Positions 41,542 to 49,900 of a stretch of DNA of 64,000 bases are shown here, one piece after another. The stretch comes from JAAXHB01 sp965214945 (GTDB lineage: Bacteria > Actinomycetota > Acidimicrobiia > Acidimicrobiales > Aldehydirespiratoraceae): NCBI GenBank assembly GCA_965214945.1, contig OZ244029.1:744001-808000 (forward strand). The letters are read 5' to 3'. Made by a program: the position numbers and the translations under genes. Each line of letters opens with the position of its first letter. The first letter of the stretch is position 1. The notes under the pieces were generated by a model that searched no databases, was not told the DNA's origin, and saw only the letters and a list, made by a program, of their open reading frames with translations.

Positions 41542-42465
41542 GTGCCGAACTGGAGCCAGATTCTCGAAGAGGTCACCGCAGCGGGAAGCACCCACGACGT
41601 TGTCCGCCGGAAGTACCTTGCAGCGGTACACGATCTGACCGGCCGCAACGTCATCCTCTACTACTCGGGGTGGCTGCAACTCGCGGGCGCCAGCCCAGTT
41701 GCCGCCATCATCAACGATCAGGACAAAAACGGCTTCATGGCTGCCATCCACGAACTTGATCGAAGAAAAGGACTCGACCTCATCCTCCACACGCCTGGTG
41801 GCGACATCGCAGCAACGGAGTCCCTCGTCGACTACCTGCGGTCAATGTTCGGAACCGACATAAGGGCTATCATCCCGCAGATCGCGATGTCAGGCGGCAC
41901 AATGATCGCCCTCGCTTGCGGCGAGATCATCATGGGCAAGCACTCGAGCCTTGGCCCGATCGATCCGGTGATCAGCGGCATCGCAGCTCACGGTCTCATC
42001 GAGGAGTTCAAGACAGCCCGTCAAGAGATCGCCAGGGGCGGACTCGACGGTCAAGCCGCCGCTGCGGTATGGCAGCCGATCATCGCCAAGTACCCGCCGA
42101 CGTTCGTCGGCGAGGCCGAGAAGGCCATCAAGTGGTCCGAGGACATGGTGAAGGACTGGCTGAAGACAGGAATGCTGGCAGATGATCCGGAGCAGGACGA
42201 GAAGGTCAGGAGGATCCTCGACGGTCTGGGCGACCACGCCCTCACGCTTTCGCACAGCCGTCACATATCGCTCAAGCAAGCCCAAGATCTGGGGCTGAAC
42301 GTGGTTCCGCTGGAAGACGACGACCGGAACAGCGGACTCCAAGACGCGGTACTCGCAGTCCACCACATCGCCGTGCAGACCATCGCCGACAAGGGCGTCG
42401 CGAAGATCATCGAGAATCATCGTGGCGTTGCTCAACTCATCACGCCGCTCCAAAGGGCTGTATAG
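41542..42465 (+). CDS. SDH_sah family serine protease (ClpP/SppA-like fold)
   Basis: 307 residues from GTG 41542. Family hallmarks: LDLILHTPGGDIAATESLVDYL (ClpP-crotonase fold), IPQIAMSGGTMIALACGEI with the candidate nucleophile S117, and MGKHSSLGPIDPVISGI as in serine dehydrogenase proteinases (PF01972). The N-terminal hydrophilic arm has RKYLAAVHDLTGRNVILYYSG, typical of the group. Some relatives are membrane-linked, but no membrane helix is obvious here. Frequently found beside conflict genes; partner is the preceding 68-residue protein. Confidence 0.82.
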   Translation: MPNWSQILEEVTAAGSTHDVVRRKYLAAVHDLTGRNVILYYSGWLQLAGASPVAAIINDQDKNGFMAAIHELDRRKGLDLILHTPGGDIAATESLVDYLRSMFGTDIRAIIPQIAMSGGTMIALACGEIIMGKHSSLGPIDPVISGIAAHGLIEEFKTARQEIARGGLDGQAAAAVWQPIIAKYPPTFVGEAEKAIKWSEDMVKDWLKTGMLADDPEQDEKVRRILDGLGDHALTLSHSRHISLKQAQDLGLNVVPLEDDDRNSGLQDAVLAVHHIAVQTIADKGVAKIIENHRGVAQLITPLQRAV

Positions 42466-42644
42466 CCCAAGGCGGGGCTGGACGGGCGGTCATCGGGCTT
42501 GCCAGTTGGGCGGGCGCTTCTTTACTCGGGCTCTACGACGAATAGGCCGCGCGCCGCGAGTGCCGTTGTTGCCCACTGAGACTCAACCACCGCGTCGATC
42601 ACAAGGCGTGGTTCTTGGCGTGCGCCACGAATGTGTACGCGACC

Positions 42645-43310
42645 TCAGAACAGTGGCTGACGGAAGGGTCGCTTCCAATCCCACAGAATGGTCGGCTCGA
42701 CATCATAAAGCCGCACCGCCTTCAAGAGCAAGGTGACATCTCTCAGCAAGTCGCCCACCTCGTCAATGGCCCTGTCCAGGTCCTTATAGGTTAGATTTCC
42801 CGGGCGCTTGCGACTGTCGATGTGAGCAACAGATCTGTCGGCGTGACCGCCGATAGCCTGCGACGTTGCAGTCAGACGCTTCATACGATCACAGTTCTTG
42901 TCTAGGCAGAACTGCCCTTTGCTGTCTCCGAAGTGCTCGTCGAAGATTGCCTGCGCACATTTGGTCCAGTAGTCTTCATCGTCACATCCGGCGGTGTGCA
43001 TTGCGACGTACCGGTCTCGATTCATGACCGACGGATTCCGTCCGAGCGCACTGAGGAGTCGACCAAGCGAGACAGTCGGCCCATCCGCTCGAGGGTCCGC
43101 AAGTCGCCGCACAGCCATCACCTGGCCCGCGACGTAGAGATGGGAGTAGTGGACAAGAAACACACCATCATCCTGGCATCGGAGCGCCTCTCTCATCTCG
43201 CGCCAGATCGCTCGATTGTGGAACATGATGTGAACTTGCCGCTTGATCTCTTCGAGCCACTCACACCACTTCTTGTGTAGCGCATCGTGCTGCCCAGCTG
43301 GAGCAGTCAC
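42645..43310 (-). CDS. HEPN/AbiU2-like protein
   Basis: 221 residues. IMFHNRAIWREMREAL followed by a HYSHLYVAGQVMAVRRLAD segment is the arrangement I know from the AbiU2-type HEPN family of abortive-infection proteins. A C-terminal DRSVAHIDSRKR (R159, H163) takes the place of the HEPN R-x-H motif, one residue shorter than the classic spacing. Inferred RNase or nucleotidyl-acceptor role. It is the third gene downstream of the DUF5131-TcmP pair on the same strand, with gaps of ~30 bp, so it probably belongs to the same operon. Confidence 0.6.
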   Translation of the reverse strand: MTAPAGQHDALHKKWCEWLEEIKRQVHIMFHNRAIWREMREALRCQDDGVFLVHYSHLYVAGQVMAVRRLADPRADGPTVSLGRLLSALGRNPSVMNRDRYVAMHTAGCDDEDYWTKCAQAIFDEHFGDSKGQFCLDKNCDRMKRLTATSQAIGGHADRSVAHIDSRKRPGNLTYKDLDRAIDEVGDLLRDVTLLLKAVRLYDVEPTILWDWKRPFRQPLF

Positions 43311-43343
43311 ATCAACCCCAGAATGCGCCCGCTTGCGTCATGC

Positions 43344-44492
43344 TCAGGAATCATGACAATCCTTGGTTGGGAGGAAGCGGAGTATCGTTCCTGGGGGATA
43401 GGTCAGTTGCCGTTTGCGATAAGACTCGCAAACGACCATGCCCTCTTCCTCCAGAACCTTGAGCACTTGTTTCTTGTAGTGAGTCTTCTTGTAGTCGGGT
43501 TCTTCGATGACGAAACGCTCGATGGCCTCCACTTTAACTGACTGTCCGGCGAAACGCTCCACCAAAGCTTTGCGAAGAGGAACCGTGTCGATCTCTGGAG
43601 AGAACAGCACCTGTTGATTACCATCCGACCCTGTGAAGCGAGCACCCGCGACCGTATCGATCGCCCACATAGCGTTCTCCATGACCTCAAGGCCCTTGTG
43701 ATGACGAGTACCGAACATCAAGAAGTAAGCCGTTCGCCCCCGGTCGACGTCTATCATCTCAAAGCTCCGGACGAACGGAAACCCGCCGACGTCGTGGAGT
43801 TGGCGCTTGTAGAGGTCCCGGAGGAATGCCTTTCGCTCCTCACCACTCAAGGCTAAGGCCTTCCGGTACTCGGCCTTGGTCGTGCCGAAAAGTTCATCGA
43901 AGTGTCGTACGACGCCGGGACGCTCGTCCGAGACAAACCGGTTAACGCTGTCGTACATGAAGTTGAAGAGCACCTCACACTTGTCCGCAGCAAGCAGCTC
44001 TCGAATCAGATGCATCGGCACGCCAGACCATCCAAAGGGATCGATGAAAGCCAATGTCGGCGCAAGCTGCCTGCCATGACCTCGAGCTGCCGTGATCACT
44101 TCGGAGGCCACAGTTGCAAACTGATCGTTGAACAGGTAAACGCGAATGTTGGCCGGCTTCCCCCCATCTCGCCGACCCCAAAAGCTGTCGAGCTCCTCCT
44201 TCAGGCTCTCGAATCGTGCTTCGCGAGACTCCACAAAGAAGAAGACAAACTCCGTCTCTGACCACCGACCGAAGTGCGCGTGGTCCAACAAAGTCTGGAT
44301 GGCGATGAGAGGAGAGCCGAGTTCACCATCGATATAGACGCCTGGCCCAGCAAACCCATCGAGGAAGATCAGCCGCTGGTTGTAGACGGCCATAATCGGG
44401 AACCAAGCTTCGAGATAGCGGCGAAGCAGCTCGTGCTTAGCTCGTGTATGTTCCTCTATCGGCCATATCGTTTCGTGGGCCACTTCCGCCAC
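43344..44492 (-). CDS. tcmP: Three-Cys-motif partner protein TcmP
   Basis: 382 residues. Family features: HTRAKHELLRRYLEAWFPIM, LIFLDGFAGPGVYIDGELGSP (SAM-methyltransferase-like glycine loop), FIDPFGWSGVPM and LFNFMYDSVNRF. TcmP proteins are defined by always standing beside a three-Cys-motif DUF5131 (Gp37/Gp68) protein, which is the case here (31 bp upstream gene). The methyltransferase-like fold suggests nucleic-acid modification, but the reaction is not established. The C-terminal ~90 residues resemble a winged helix (KKTHYKKQVLKVLEEEGMVV). Confidence 0.85.
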   Translation of the reverse strand: MAEVAHETIWPIEEHTRAKHELLRRYLEAWFPIMAVYNQRLIFLDGFAGPGVYIDGELGSPLIAIQTLLDHAHFGRWSETEFVFFFVESREARFESLKEELDSFWGRRDGGKPANIRVYLFNDQFATVASEVITAARGHGRQLAPTLAFIDPFGWSGVPMHLIRELLAADKCEVLFNFMYDSVNRFVSDERPGVVRHFDELFGTTKAEYRKALALSGEERKAFLRDLYKRQLHDVGGFPFVRSFEMIDVDRGRTAYFLMFGTRHHKGLEVMENAMWAIDTVAGARFTGSDGNQQVLFSPEIDTVPLRKALVERFAGQSVKVEAIERFVIEEPDYKKTHYKKQVLKVLEEEGMVVCESYRKRQLTYPPGTILRFLPTKDCHDS

Positions 44493-44522
44493 TCCTACGT
44501 CGTTTCAACGTCTGAACTCAGG

Positions 44523-45272
44523 CTACGGCGCTGCGAGGGCAACGGGCATGGCATCGTGGTGGGTGCCGTCGAGTTCGCGGCCGCCGGCCTTTGGGGTTCT
44601 GCCGCCCCATTGCTTGAAGAAGAACGCCACACCAGCCGCGTGGCACTGGTCGCGTAGATCGCGTACCCAGGCTTTGTCCATCGGTCGGGCGTTCGGCCCG
44701 CTTTCGCCGCCTGCGATCAGCCAGTCGATGGAGGTCAGGTCGAGGTTCATCAGCGGCCCGAGAAGCGGCTCGGCGCTTACGAAGCGCACCGCCGCGCCGA
44801 CCTCTCGCAGGTGGTTGAGGCGGAAGGCGTAGCGGTCGGTCTCGATGCTGACTCCCATCCACACGTTGTGCGGCCAGTCGAGATTGCCTGTCAGCGCAGC
44901 GAGGCGTTTCGAGCGCTTGGTGAGCACCTGGTAGGTGTGCTGCGGCGTGTCGGCCATCACTTTGAACACTCGCCGGATGAAGCCCAGAGGCACCTCGGGG
45001 TGGAACAGGTCGCTCATCGAGTTGACGAACACGAGCCGTGGCAACCTCCAACGGTAGGGAACAGCAAGGGTGTCCTCGTGGATGGTCAGCGCGAAGCCCG
45101 GGCCGCTGGTTTTTGGGTTGCCGTCGTTTTGGTATTTCGCTTGTCCCATGGCCTTGAGGCGTTTCGCCATCGTGAGCGCGTAGCAGTTGTCACAACCTGG
45201 GGAGGTCTTGTCGCAACCCGTGGTCGGGTTCCATGTCACATCCGTCCACTCGATCCCGGACCGATCAGCCAT
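44523..45272 (-). CDS. DUF5131 three-Cys-motif protein (phage Gp37/Gp68 family), intact copy
   Basis: 249 residues from ATG 45272. The cysteine motif GCDKTSPGCDNCYA is near the N-terminus, followed by LVFVNSMSDLFHPEVPLGFI, QVLTKRSKRL, WMGVSIETDRY, RFVSAEPLLGP and IAGGESGPNARPMD, all landmarks of the family. The fold is radical-SAM-like, and these proteins are found in phages and mobile islands with TcmP. The gene is intact and followed by tcmP and a HEPN-like gene, in contrast to the broken copy at 4764-5521. Confidence 0.88.
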   Translation of the reverse strand: MADRSGIEWTDVTWNPTTGCDKTSPGCDNCYALTMAKRLKAMGQAKYQNDGNPKTSGPGFALTIHEDTLAVPYRWRLPRLVFVNSMSDLFHPEVPLGFIRRVFKVMADTPQHTYQVLTKRSKRLAALTGNLDWPHNVWMGVSIETDRYAFRLNHLREVGAAVRFVSAEPLLGPLMNLDLTSIDWLIAGGESGPNARPMDKAWVRDLRDQCHAAGVAFFFKQWGGRTPKAGGRELDGTHHDAMPVALAAP

Positions 45273-45334
45273 ACCCGCATGCTCCCGCGTCGTGTCCGTG
45301 CAAAACGATTGTAGGAACAGGGTGTGACAGTCTC

Positions 45335-45507
45335 ATCCGCCGGCACCCGCTTCGGAGGGTGGCGATGCCGGCGTTGCGGATGTGGATTTCTTGCCAGGTG
45401 GCGAGGGTTTCGGGGCGGTGGAATGTGTAGACGCGGCGCGAGACGGGGTCGGGGTCAAGGCCGCAGGTGAAGCGAGTCTCGGTGCCGTCGGAGGTGTCGT
45501 CCGCCAT
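45335..45507 (-). pseudogene. HsdR relic 2 (internally deleted)
   Basis: From ATG 45507 seven codons of the HsdR start (MADDTSD) are joined to an internal HsdR block (GTETRFTCGLDPDPVSRRVY, then TFHRPETLATWQEIH) and the frame then decays. The sequence upstream of the start (TTCACACAACTGTAGGCGCC) is nearly identical to that upstream of the relic at 57683, showing a common origin. Confidence 0.65.
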
Positions 45508-45575
45508 AGTTCACACAACTGTAGGCGCCACCTGGCCAAGAGTCAGATCGCGTCACCTCGGGTAGAAAGTGGACT

Positions 45576-45660
45576 CATGTCCTGCGGGAGAGGCTAGCAG
45601 GGGAATGATCTCGGCGAGGGCGTCGACTACCTCTACTGGGGTACCTCTACTGGGGAATCC
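45576..45660 (+). pseudogene. 5'-end relic of the HEPN-motif gene
   Basis: GTGGACTCATGTCCTGCGGG and the following AGCAGGGGAATGA match the start region of the gene at 57907/57934, after which similarity ends. A 14-bp duplication (ACCTCTACTGGGG, 45629-45655) follows. The hairpin that precedes the intact gene has been deleted here. Confidence 0.6.
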
Positions 45661-45671
45661 ACGTGGTGGAT

Positions 45672-46106
45672 TTAGTCGTAGAGGTCGAGTTCTTCGGCCT
45701 GGCGGGTCAATTCATCGAGAGCGCGGCGTGCCTGTTTGTCTTGGCGGTCGCGATAATTGAGCACGTCAACGAGTCGGATCCGCCGGTGTGTGCCTACCAG
45801 CCGGTAGGACATGTTTTCCGCTTTGAGGAGTTTGACTACATGCGGCCGGCTGACACCTAGCAACTGTGCAGCCTCAGTAGTGGTTAGCTCGGCTTGTACA
45901 GATGAGACGGACACCCCGTTTCCGGCCCTGAGATGCTCGACGATCACCCGAAGGGCCTCAGCAAGCTTCTGGGGCATCTCGAAGCGGGCACCGTCGGAGC
46001 CCACCATCTGAGCTGTGGAGCCCTTCGATCGCACGAGCGCAGCCTCGATCAACGCCAACTCACTTTCCTCAACGCTGCCCGGCCGGATCTCCGTGGTTGT
46101 TGCCAC
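45672..46106 (-). CDS. Excisionase/MerR-type antitoxin with leaderless promoter
   Basis: 144 residues from GTG 46106. The N-terminal half has AQMVGSDGARFEMPQKLAEA; the C-terminal half is a helix-turn-helix (ELTTTEAAQLLGVSRPHVVK, then LVGTHRRIRLVDVLNYRDRQ), as in antitoxins paired with PIN toxins in actinobacteria. No toxin gene follows: downstream is the HEPN-gene relic, so it is an orphan. GTG 46106 was chosen over the longer frame because a -35/-10 pair ends six bases before it; the longer frame upstream belongs to a helicase remnant. Relics of the same family lie at 12740, 38240 and 60228. Confidence 0.72.
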   Translation of the reverse strand: MATTTEIRPGSVEESELALIEAALVRSKGSTAQMVGSDGARFEMPQKLAEALRVIVEHLRAGNGVSVSSVQAELTTTEAAQLLGVSRPHVVKLLKAENMSYRLVGTHRRIRLVDVLNYRDRQDKQARRALDELTRQAEELDLYD

Positions 46107-46112
46107 ACCACT

Positions 46113-46141
46113 AGAATAGACCGTGAACGAAATAAACGCAA
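46113..46141 (-). promoter_or_regulatory. Promoter of the antitoxin gene (leaderless)
   Basis: On the minus strand TTGCGT (46141-46136), 17-bp spacer, TATTCT (46118-46113), then six bases to GTG 46106. Close to sigma-70 consensus; no ribosome site. Confidence 0.6.
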
Positions 46142-46189
46142 CCGAAACGTCTCGATCGAGCAGAGCCTCATGCAGCACCTGTTCCAGCG

Positions 46190-46335
46190 GACTGCTGAAT
46201 GCCCCCGCCTCGAGACGGCTCACGTAGCGGGCCAGCTCAGCGAGCACGTTGCGATCGCTAAGGTGGACCTCCATGTTCCCGACGACGACGAGTCTGCGCC
46301 GTGCTCTGGTCAAGGCGACGTTGACGAGATTGGGG
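46190..46335 (-). pseudogene. C-terminal remnant of a superfamily I helicase
   Basis: Encodes PNLVNVALTRARRRLVVVGN, then LSDRNVLAELARYVSRLEAG and PLEQVLHEAL. 'NVALTRAR..L.vvG' is motif VI and the end of DNA2/UPF1-like helicases. Everything upstream in the gene is missing. The fragment's tail overlaps the promoter region of the antitoxin. Confidence 0.6.
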
Positions 46336-46429
46336 TCCGCAGCTCAGGCCGCCTGACGTTCGGTCATGGGTTCGCCCGTCTCGACCCTCCAGGGCGACCT
46401 CCCCGCGGACCACACCTAGATGTTGGTCG

Positions 46430-47854
46430 TCAGGGCTTCTTCGACCAGGGTTTGACTGATCGGTGTTGTCCTGCGTGTCCGGCAGCGAGAACACAGCGTT
46501 TCCGTGCCTTCGGCATCATCACCCCGCACTCGCGTTTGCTCTGCGGCGATATCCATGCCGGTTCAATGGTCTCGGCTCCAGTCCACTCGTCTCGCAGACG
46601 CCCTGTGCGGGGCGGGGGCGTGTATTCGTCGGGGGTGTCATCAGGTAAAGCAGGTGGGAACGCTGCCTTGAACTCGTCCACCAGGACCGGTGCTTCGTAG
46701 CACCAGATTCCTGGGCCTGCGTTGCGGCGCACCAACACTCCCTCTCTACAAAGCAGAGCAATGATACGCCTGGCGTGCCTCGGTGTGGTGTTGTAGCGTT
46801 CGATTATCGTGTGCTCGTCAAGCGCCGGGTGTGTCGGCATGTTTGCGAGCACTTGATCCAGCAGCGTCTTGCGATGTCGTTTCAGGTCTTCTCGCCAACG
46901 TCCTAGTTGTGCATCTAGGTTCTTTTGCATCTTTTGTGCCGTCGTGATCGCGCCTATGGTCGCCGTCAGAAAGATGCCGGTTATCGGGCTGATCGCATCG
47001 ACACTGGTACGCAGGGACTCTTTCACATGGAAAGCACTGAGAGCGTCAATGTAAGCCTCTCTGTGTGTGGCCAGTACTGAACTGAACGGGATGGTAGCGG
47101 TGGGGTCGACTAGGCCTTGTTTGCTCCACATGGCATGGACCAGCGCCCGGCCTGTGCGCCCGTTGCCGTCTGGGAACGGATGGATTTCCTCGAAGCGGGC
47201 GTGAGCGACCGCTGTCTGCGGAATCATCGGCATATCGGTACGTTTGCAGAAGGCGATCAGGTCTTCCAGCAGTTCCTGTACACGATCAGGGGTCGGTGGA
47301 ACGAACTTCATGGCGGGATGCGCCGGGCCGACTGCCTGCTCGCCTCCTAATGGGAGCTTGCTCCCGCCGACCCAGTTCTGCTGTCTACGGAATTCGCCGG
47401 AGGCATGGCGCAGTTCCTTCTGGTAGTGAGGCAGACGGCGCGCCAGACAAGAGTGGATCTTCTGTACGTCCCCTACGGTCAAAGCCTCGGTAGAACTGCC
47501 GATTCTCAGTGCTTCTTTGATCGCCTCCACGTTCGCCAGCGTCGATACCTCGGCGTCGCGACCTTTTCCTGAGAACTGGGCACGCACCAAACGCCGCGGC
47601 GACGGGTAGATGCCTTCGATAGTGGTGGAAGCAGATCCCTCTGCGACACGAAAAAACCAGTCGCAAGAAGTCGTTCGGGACAACAACCGAAAATCCTCCA
47701 TCGCCTCAGCGCACCGCTCTGCTGCGCTGATTTGAGACGCCAGGAAAGGCAGGTCCAAGTCGGCAATAGGCTCTGGAAGCCACGCTTTGTACGGGATTGG
47801 CTCATTCAGCCCGCTGTGCTGCGTTGGCCAGACAGCGTCGACGTACCGACCCAC
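46430..47854 (-). CDS. Fic-family enzyme with inhibitory helix and C-terminal zinc-like motif
   Basis: 474 residues from GTG 47854, chosen for GGAGG six bases upstream. The Fic motif HPFPDGNGRTGR (225-236) is complete and predicts AMP transfer from ATP to target hydroxyl groups. S76-x3-E80-G81 (STTIEG) matches the (S/T)xxxE(G/N) self-inhibition motif before the catalytic core, so activity should be autoinhibited. A winged-helix region follows (DEHTIIERYNTTPRHARRII), suggesting DNA binding or autoregulation. The C-terminal CGVMMPKARKRCVLAAGHAG with a further His resembles a small zinc site. A palindromic operator candidate lies directly upstream. Confidence 0.87.
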   Translation of the reverse strand: MGRYVDAVWPTQHSGLNEPIPYKAWLPEPIADLDLPFLASQISAAERCAEAMEDFRLLSRTTSCDWFFRVAEGSASTTIEGIYPSPRRLVRAQFSGKGRDAEVSTLANVEAIKEALRIGSSTEALTVGDVQKIHSCLARRLPHYQKELRHASGEFRRQQNWVGGSKLPLGGEQAVGPAHPAMKFVPPTPDRVQELLEDLIAFCKRTDMPMIPQTAVAHARFEEIHPFPDGNGRTGRALVHAMWSKQGLVDPTATIPFSSVLATHREAYIDALSAFHVKESLRTSVDAISPITGIFLTATIGAITTAQKMQKNLDAQLGRWREDLKRHRKTLLDQVLANMPTHPALDEHTIIERYNTTPRHARRIIALLCREGVLVRRNAGPGIWCYEAPVLVDEFKAAFPPALPDDTPDEYTPPPRTGRLRDEWTGAETIEPAWISPQSKRECGVMMPKARKRCVLAAGHAGQHRSVKPWSKKP

Positions 47855-47870
47855 TATGCACCTCCATCTG

Positions 47871-47907
47871 TGGTCACGGGGTACCCTGACAGGATACCCC
47901 GTGACCA
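47871..47907. promoter_or_regulatory. Operator candidate: perfect 13-bp inverted repeat upstream of fic
   Basis: TGGTCACGGGGTA (47871-47883), 11-bp spacer, TACCCCGTGACCA (47895-47907), located 17-53 bp before the Fic start codon. Suits a dimeric repressor, possibly the Fic protein's own winged helix. It could also be an RNA hairpin in the leader. Confidence 0.65.
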
Positions 47908-47911
47908 CACC

Positions 47912-48000
47912 ACGGTACCCTTCAGAGACCAAAACCGCGCTAGATCGTGTCGGCCTGCCGCGCTACGGTACCTTTCAGAGACTAAAACCGCGCTAGATCG
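47912..48000. repeat. 36-bp direct repeat upstream of fic
   Basis: ACGGTACC(C/T)TTCAGAGAC followed by (C/T)AAAACCGCGCTAGATCG at 47912-47947 and 47965-48000, two mismatches, 17-bp spacer. In the promoter region; binding-site duplication or slippage. Confidence 0.8.
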
Positions 48001-48126
48001 GTCCTGGGCATCTTGGGGACCTCCTCCTTCGGTGGTCGGCGAGGCCGCAGCCCGTCGAGCAGTCTGCTGGGCTCACCGGAGGGGGATTGCTCTGAAGATC
48101 TGGCGAGCCAGTCGTCGTCTGGAGGC

Positions 48127-48663
48127 TCAGACGGGCCGACCTGGATGCACTACACCGCAGGCCGGACAGGTCCGAGCGTCCGCGCTTTCATAGAACGCAT
48201 CGAACAGCGGGGGCAGGTCGTCGACGATGGAGCGAAGCTGGACTTCAGCTCGATGTATGAGGTGCCAACATGACTCGCAGTACCATTCGAAGCCGTCGAC
48301 CACCCCTTCGGGGCGGCCCACCTCGACTACCAAGCCCAAACCGGTTGGGTCCAACCGTTGTGGTGAGTGTCGGACGTGCGGTGGAAGAAGGAAGACTTCG
48401 CCAGCATTGATCGGCACGTCGTAGGGCGGATGTCCCTCTTGGTCAATGATGCGGAGCACCATGGTGCCTTCAAGTTGGTAGAAGAACTCGGGCAGAGGAT
48501 CGTCGTGGTAGTCGGTTCGTTCGTTGCCGCCACCGATGACCGTGACGATCAGGTCGTCGTCAAGCCAGATCTGCTTGTTTGACACTGGAGGCCTGAGTTC
48601 GTGCCGGTTGTGCTCGATCCACTCAGAAAGGTTGAAAGGTAGCTCCACATCAGCCTCCGTCAT
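48127..48663 (-). CDS. 3-hydroxyanthranilate 3,4-dioxygenase (HAAO) family
   Basis: 178 residues, typical for the bacterial enzyme (NbaC/HaaO). Cupin fold with Fe(II) ligands in RTDYHDDPLPEFFYQLEGTM, then GEVFLLPPHVRHSPQ. The C-terminus has a rubredoxin-like pair of Cys motifs, CESCW and CPACG. It opens the ring of 3-hydroxyanthranilate in tryptophan or nitrobenzoate breakdown. Nearby are an alpha/beta hydrolase, a LysR regulator, an aldehyde dehydrogenase and a DHDPS-family lyase that may continue the pathway, although the aminomuconate-pathway decarboxylase is not seen. A relic copy is at 13046. Confidence 0.83.
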   Translation of the reverse strand: MTEADVELPFNLSEWIEHNRHELRPPVSNKQIWLDDDLIVTVIGGGNERTDYHDDPLPEFFYQLEGTMVLRIIDQEGHPPYDVPINAGEVFLLPPHVRHSPQRLDPTGLGLVVEVGRPEGVVDGFEWYCESCWHLIHRAEVQLRSIVDDLPPLFDAFYESADARTCPACGVVHPGRPV

Positions 48664-48759
48664 CGCCCCACACCTTGTATCGTGCCTCTACAATCGATCG
48701 ACGGGCGCCGCTTACAGTGTTACCGCGCCTCGATGCGTCGAATTCGAGGAGTGCCGAAG

Positions 48760-49497
48760 CTAGTCGCGGCCAGCTTCGATGATCTTCTCCGCGAGTAGTT
48801 GGGGGTTTGAGAAGAGTGCCTCGTGACCGCCGGGCATTTGGACGATTCGAGCGGGCCCGAGACGGGCACTGAATCGTGGGTGCCATGCGAAGTCGCCGTG
48901 CGGCATTGCGGTGTCTTCAGTGCAGTTGATGTAGGACTTGGCTATTGGGAGATCCCAGAAGCGCTTGAGGCTCACCTTGTCAGCAAGTGTCTTTCGCGGG
49001 TGGGGACTCGTGAGCGAGTAGGCATGTTGGGCAGCTGCATCGTCCATATCGTTGCAGAACAACTCACGCCATACCGGGTAATACGGGAGAACGCATGAGC
49101 CGTCGCCCCGCTCGGCTGCGCTCCCGTCCATCATGTCTTTGTAGTGCGGCGGACTGACATCATCTATGGACTCACCATCGAGCAAAACAAACGCGTTCCA
49201 GTACACGAGTCGACGAATTCGCTCACCGATCGCTTCGGCCACTGTCGACAGAATCGTGCCGCCATAGCTGTGGCCTACGAGGATGATGTCGCTCAAGTCG
49301 TGACTCGTGATGTAGTCCACTGCGGATTGTGTCGCCACGTCGTGGCCGATCGTGCGGTCGATGTCCTCACCGGGACCGTTGCCAGCCAGCGTCGGCGTGT
49401 GCACCGTGTGGCCGGCGCTCTCGATGTGGCCGCGCACCTGGTCCCAGCCTGACCCGTCGTGCCACGCCCCGTGGATCAAGACGTACGTGTCTCCCAT
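48760..49497 (-). CDS. Alpha/beta hydrolase
   Basis: 245 residues. N-terminal VLIHGAWHDGSGWDQV oxyanion region, nucleophile elbow VGHSYGG, and C-terminal catalytic His in PGGHEALFSNPQLLAE. The closest resemblance is to small esterases of the EstC/methyl-salicylate or polyneuridine-aldehyde esterase type. The role in this locus is probably hydrolysis of an ester or amide intermediate. The start at ATG 49497 is preceded by GGAGGTAGGAAC. Same strand as HAAO, 96 bp apart. Confidence 0.82.
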   Translation of the reverse strand: MGDTYVLIHGAWHDGSGWDQVRGHIESAGHTVHTPTLAGNGPGEDIDRTIGHDVATQSAVDYITSHDLSDIILVGHSYGGTILSTVAEAIGERIRRLVYWNAFVLLDGESIDDVSPPHYKDMMDGSAAERGDGSCVLPYYPVWRELFCNDMDDAAAQHAYSLTSPHPRKTLADKVSLKRFWDLPIAKSYINCTEDTAMPHGDFAWHPRFSARLGPARIVQMPGGHEALFSNPQLLAEKIIEAGRD

Positions 49498-49623
49498 GTT
49501 CCTACCTCCCTGAGCGTCTCCGGCATTTGCGGCCCAACGCCACTAGTCAATGTATTCGCCGCCGAGCCCCACCACCAGTGCGATATTCGCTGTCGGGATT
49601 GTCGAAACTGGTATGTCTCACCC

Positions 49624-49788
49624 GTGATTGCAGTGGCGGTCTTTGCGGCGTCGTGCGGCGATGACGATGATGATGGCGCCGCTACGGAAGCGCCACAGGA
49701 CAACGCGACAGCGGACTGCTTCGAAGTCAACGACCCGGACCTGGCAACCACGCTCGCCCTCGAACAAGAGCTCAGCCTGGGCTTCTAA
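49624..49788 (+). pseudogene. Truncated lipoprotein, likely remnant of a binding protein
   Basis: 54 codons from GTG 49624: a short hydrophobic segment, lipobox FAASC, then GDDDDDGAATEAPQDNATAD and a stop soon after. The Cys-Gly-Asp-Asp start resembles ABC-transporter binding lipoproteins of this organism (compare 16868), but the body of the protein is absent. Confidence 0.45.
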
Positions 49789-49900
49789 GCCGGGCACGCA
49801 ACGGAACCGCTCAGTGCTCACCGGCAATCCAAGCACGAGCGGCCATGCCTGACCTGAGCCCGTTTGCGAGACATATCGGACTCGACATAAGCTCGGACTG

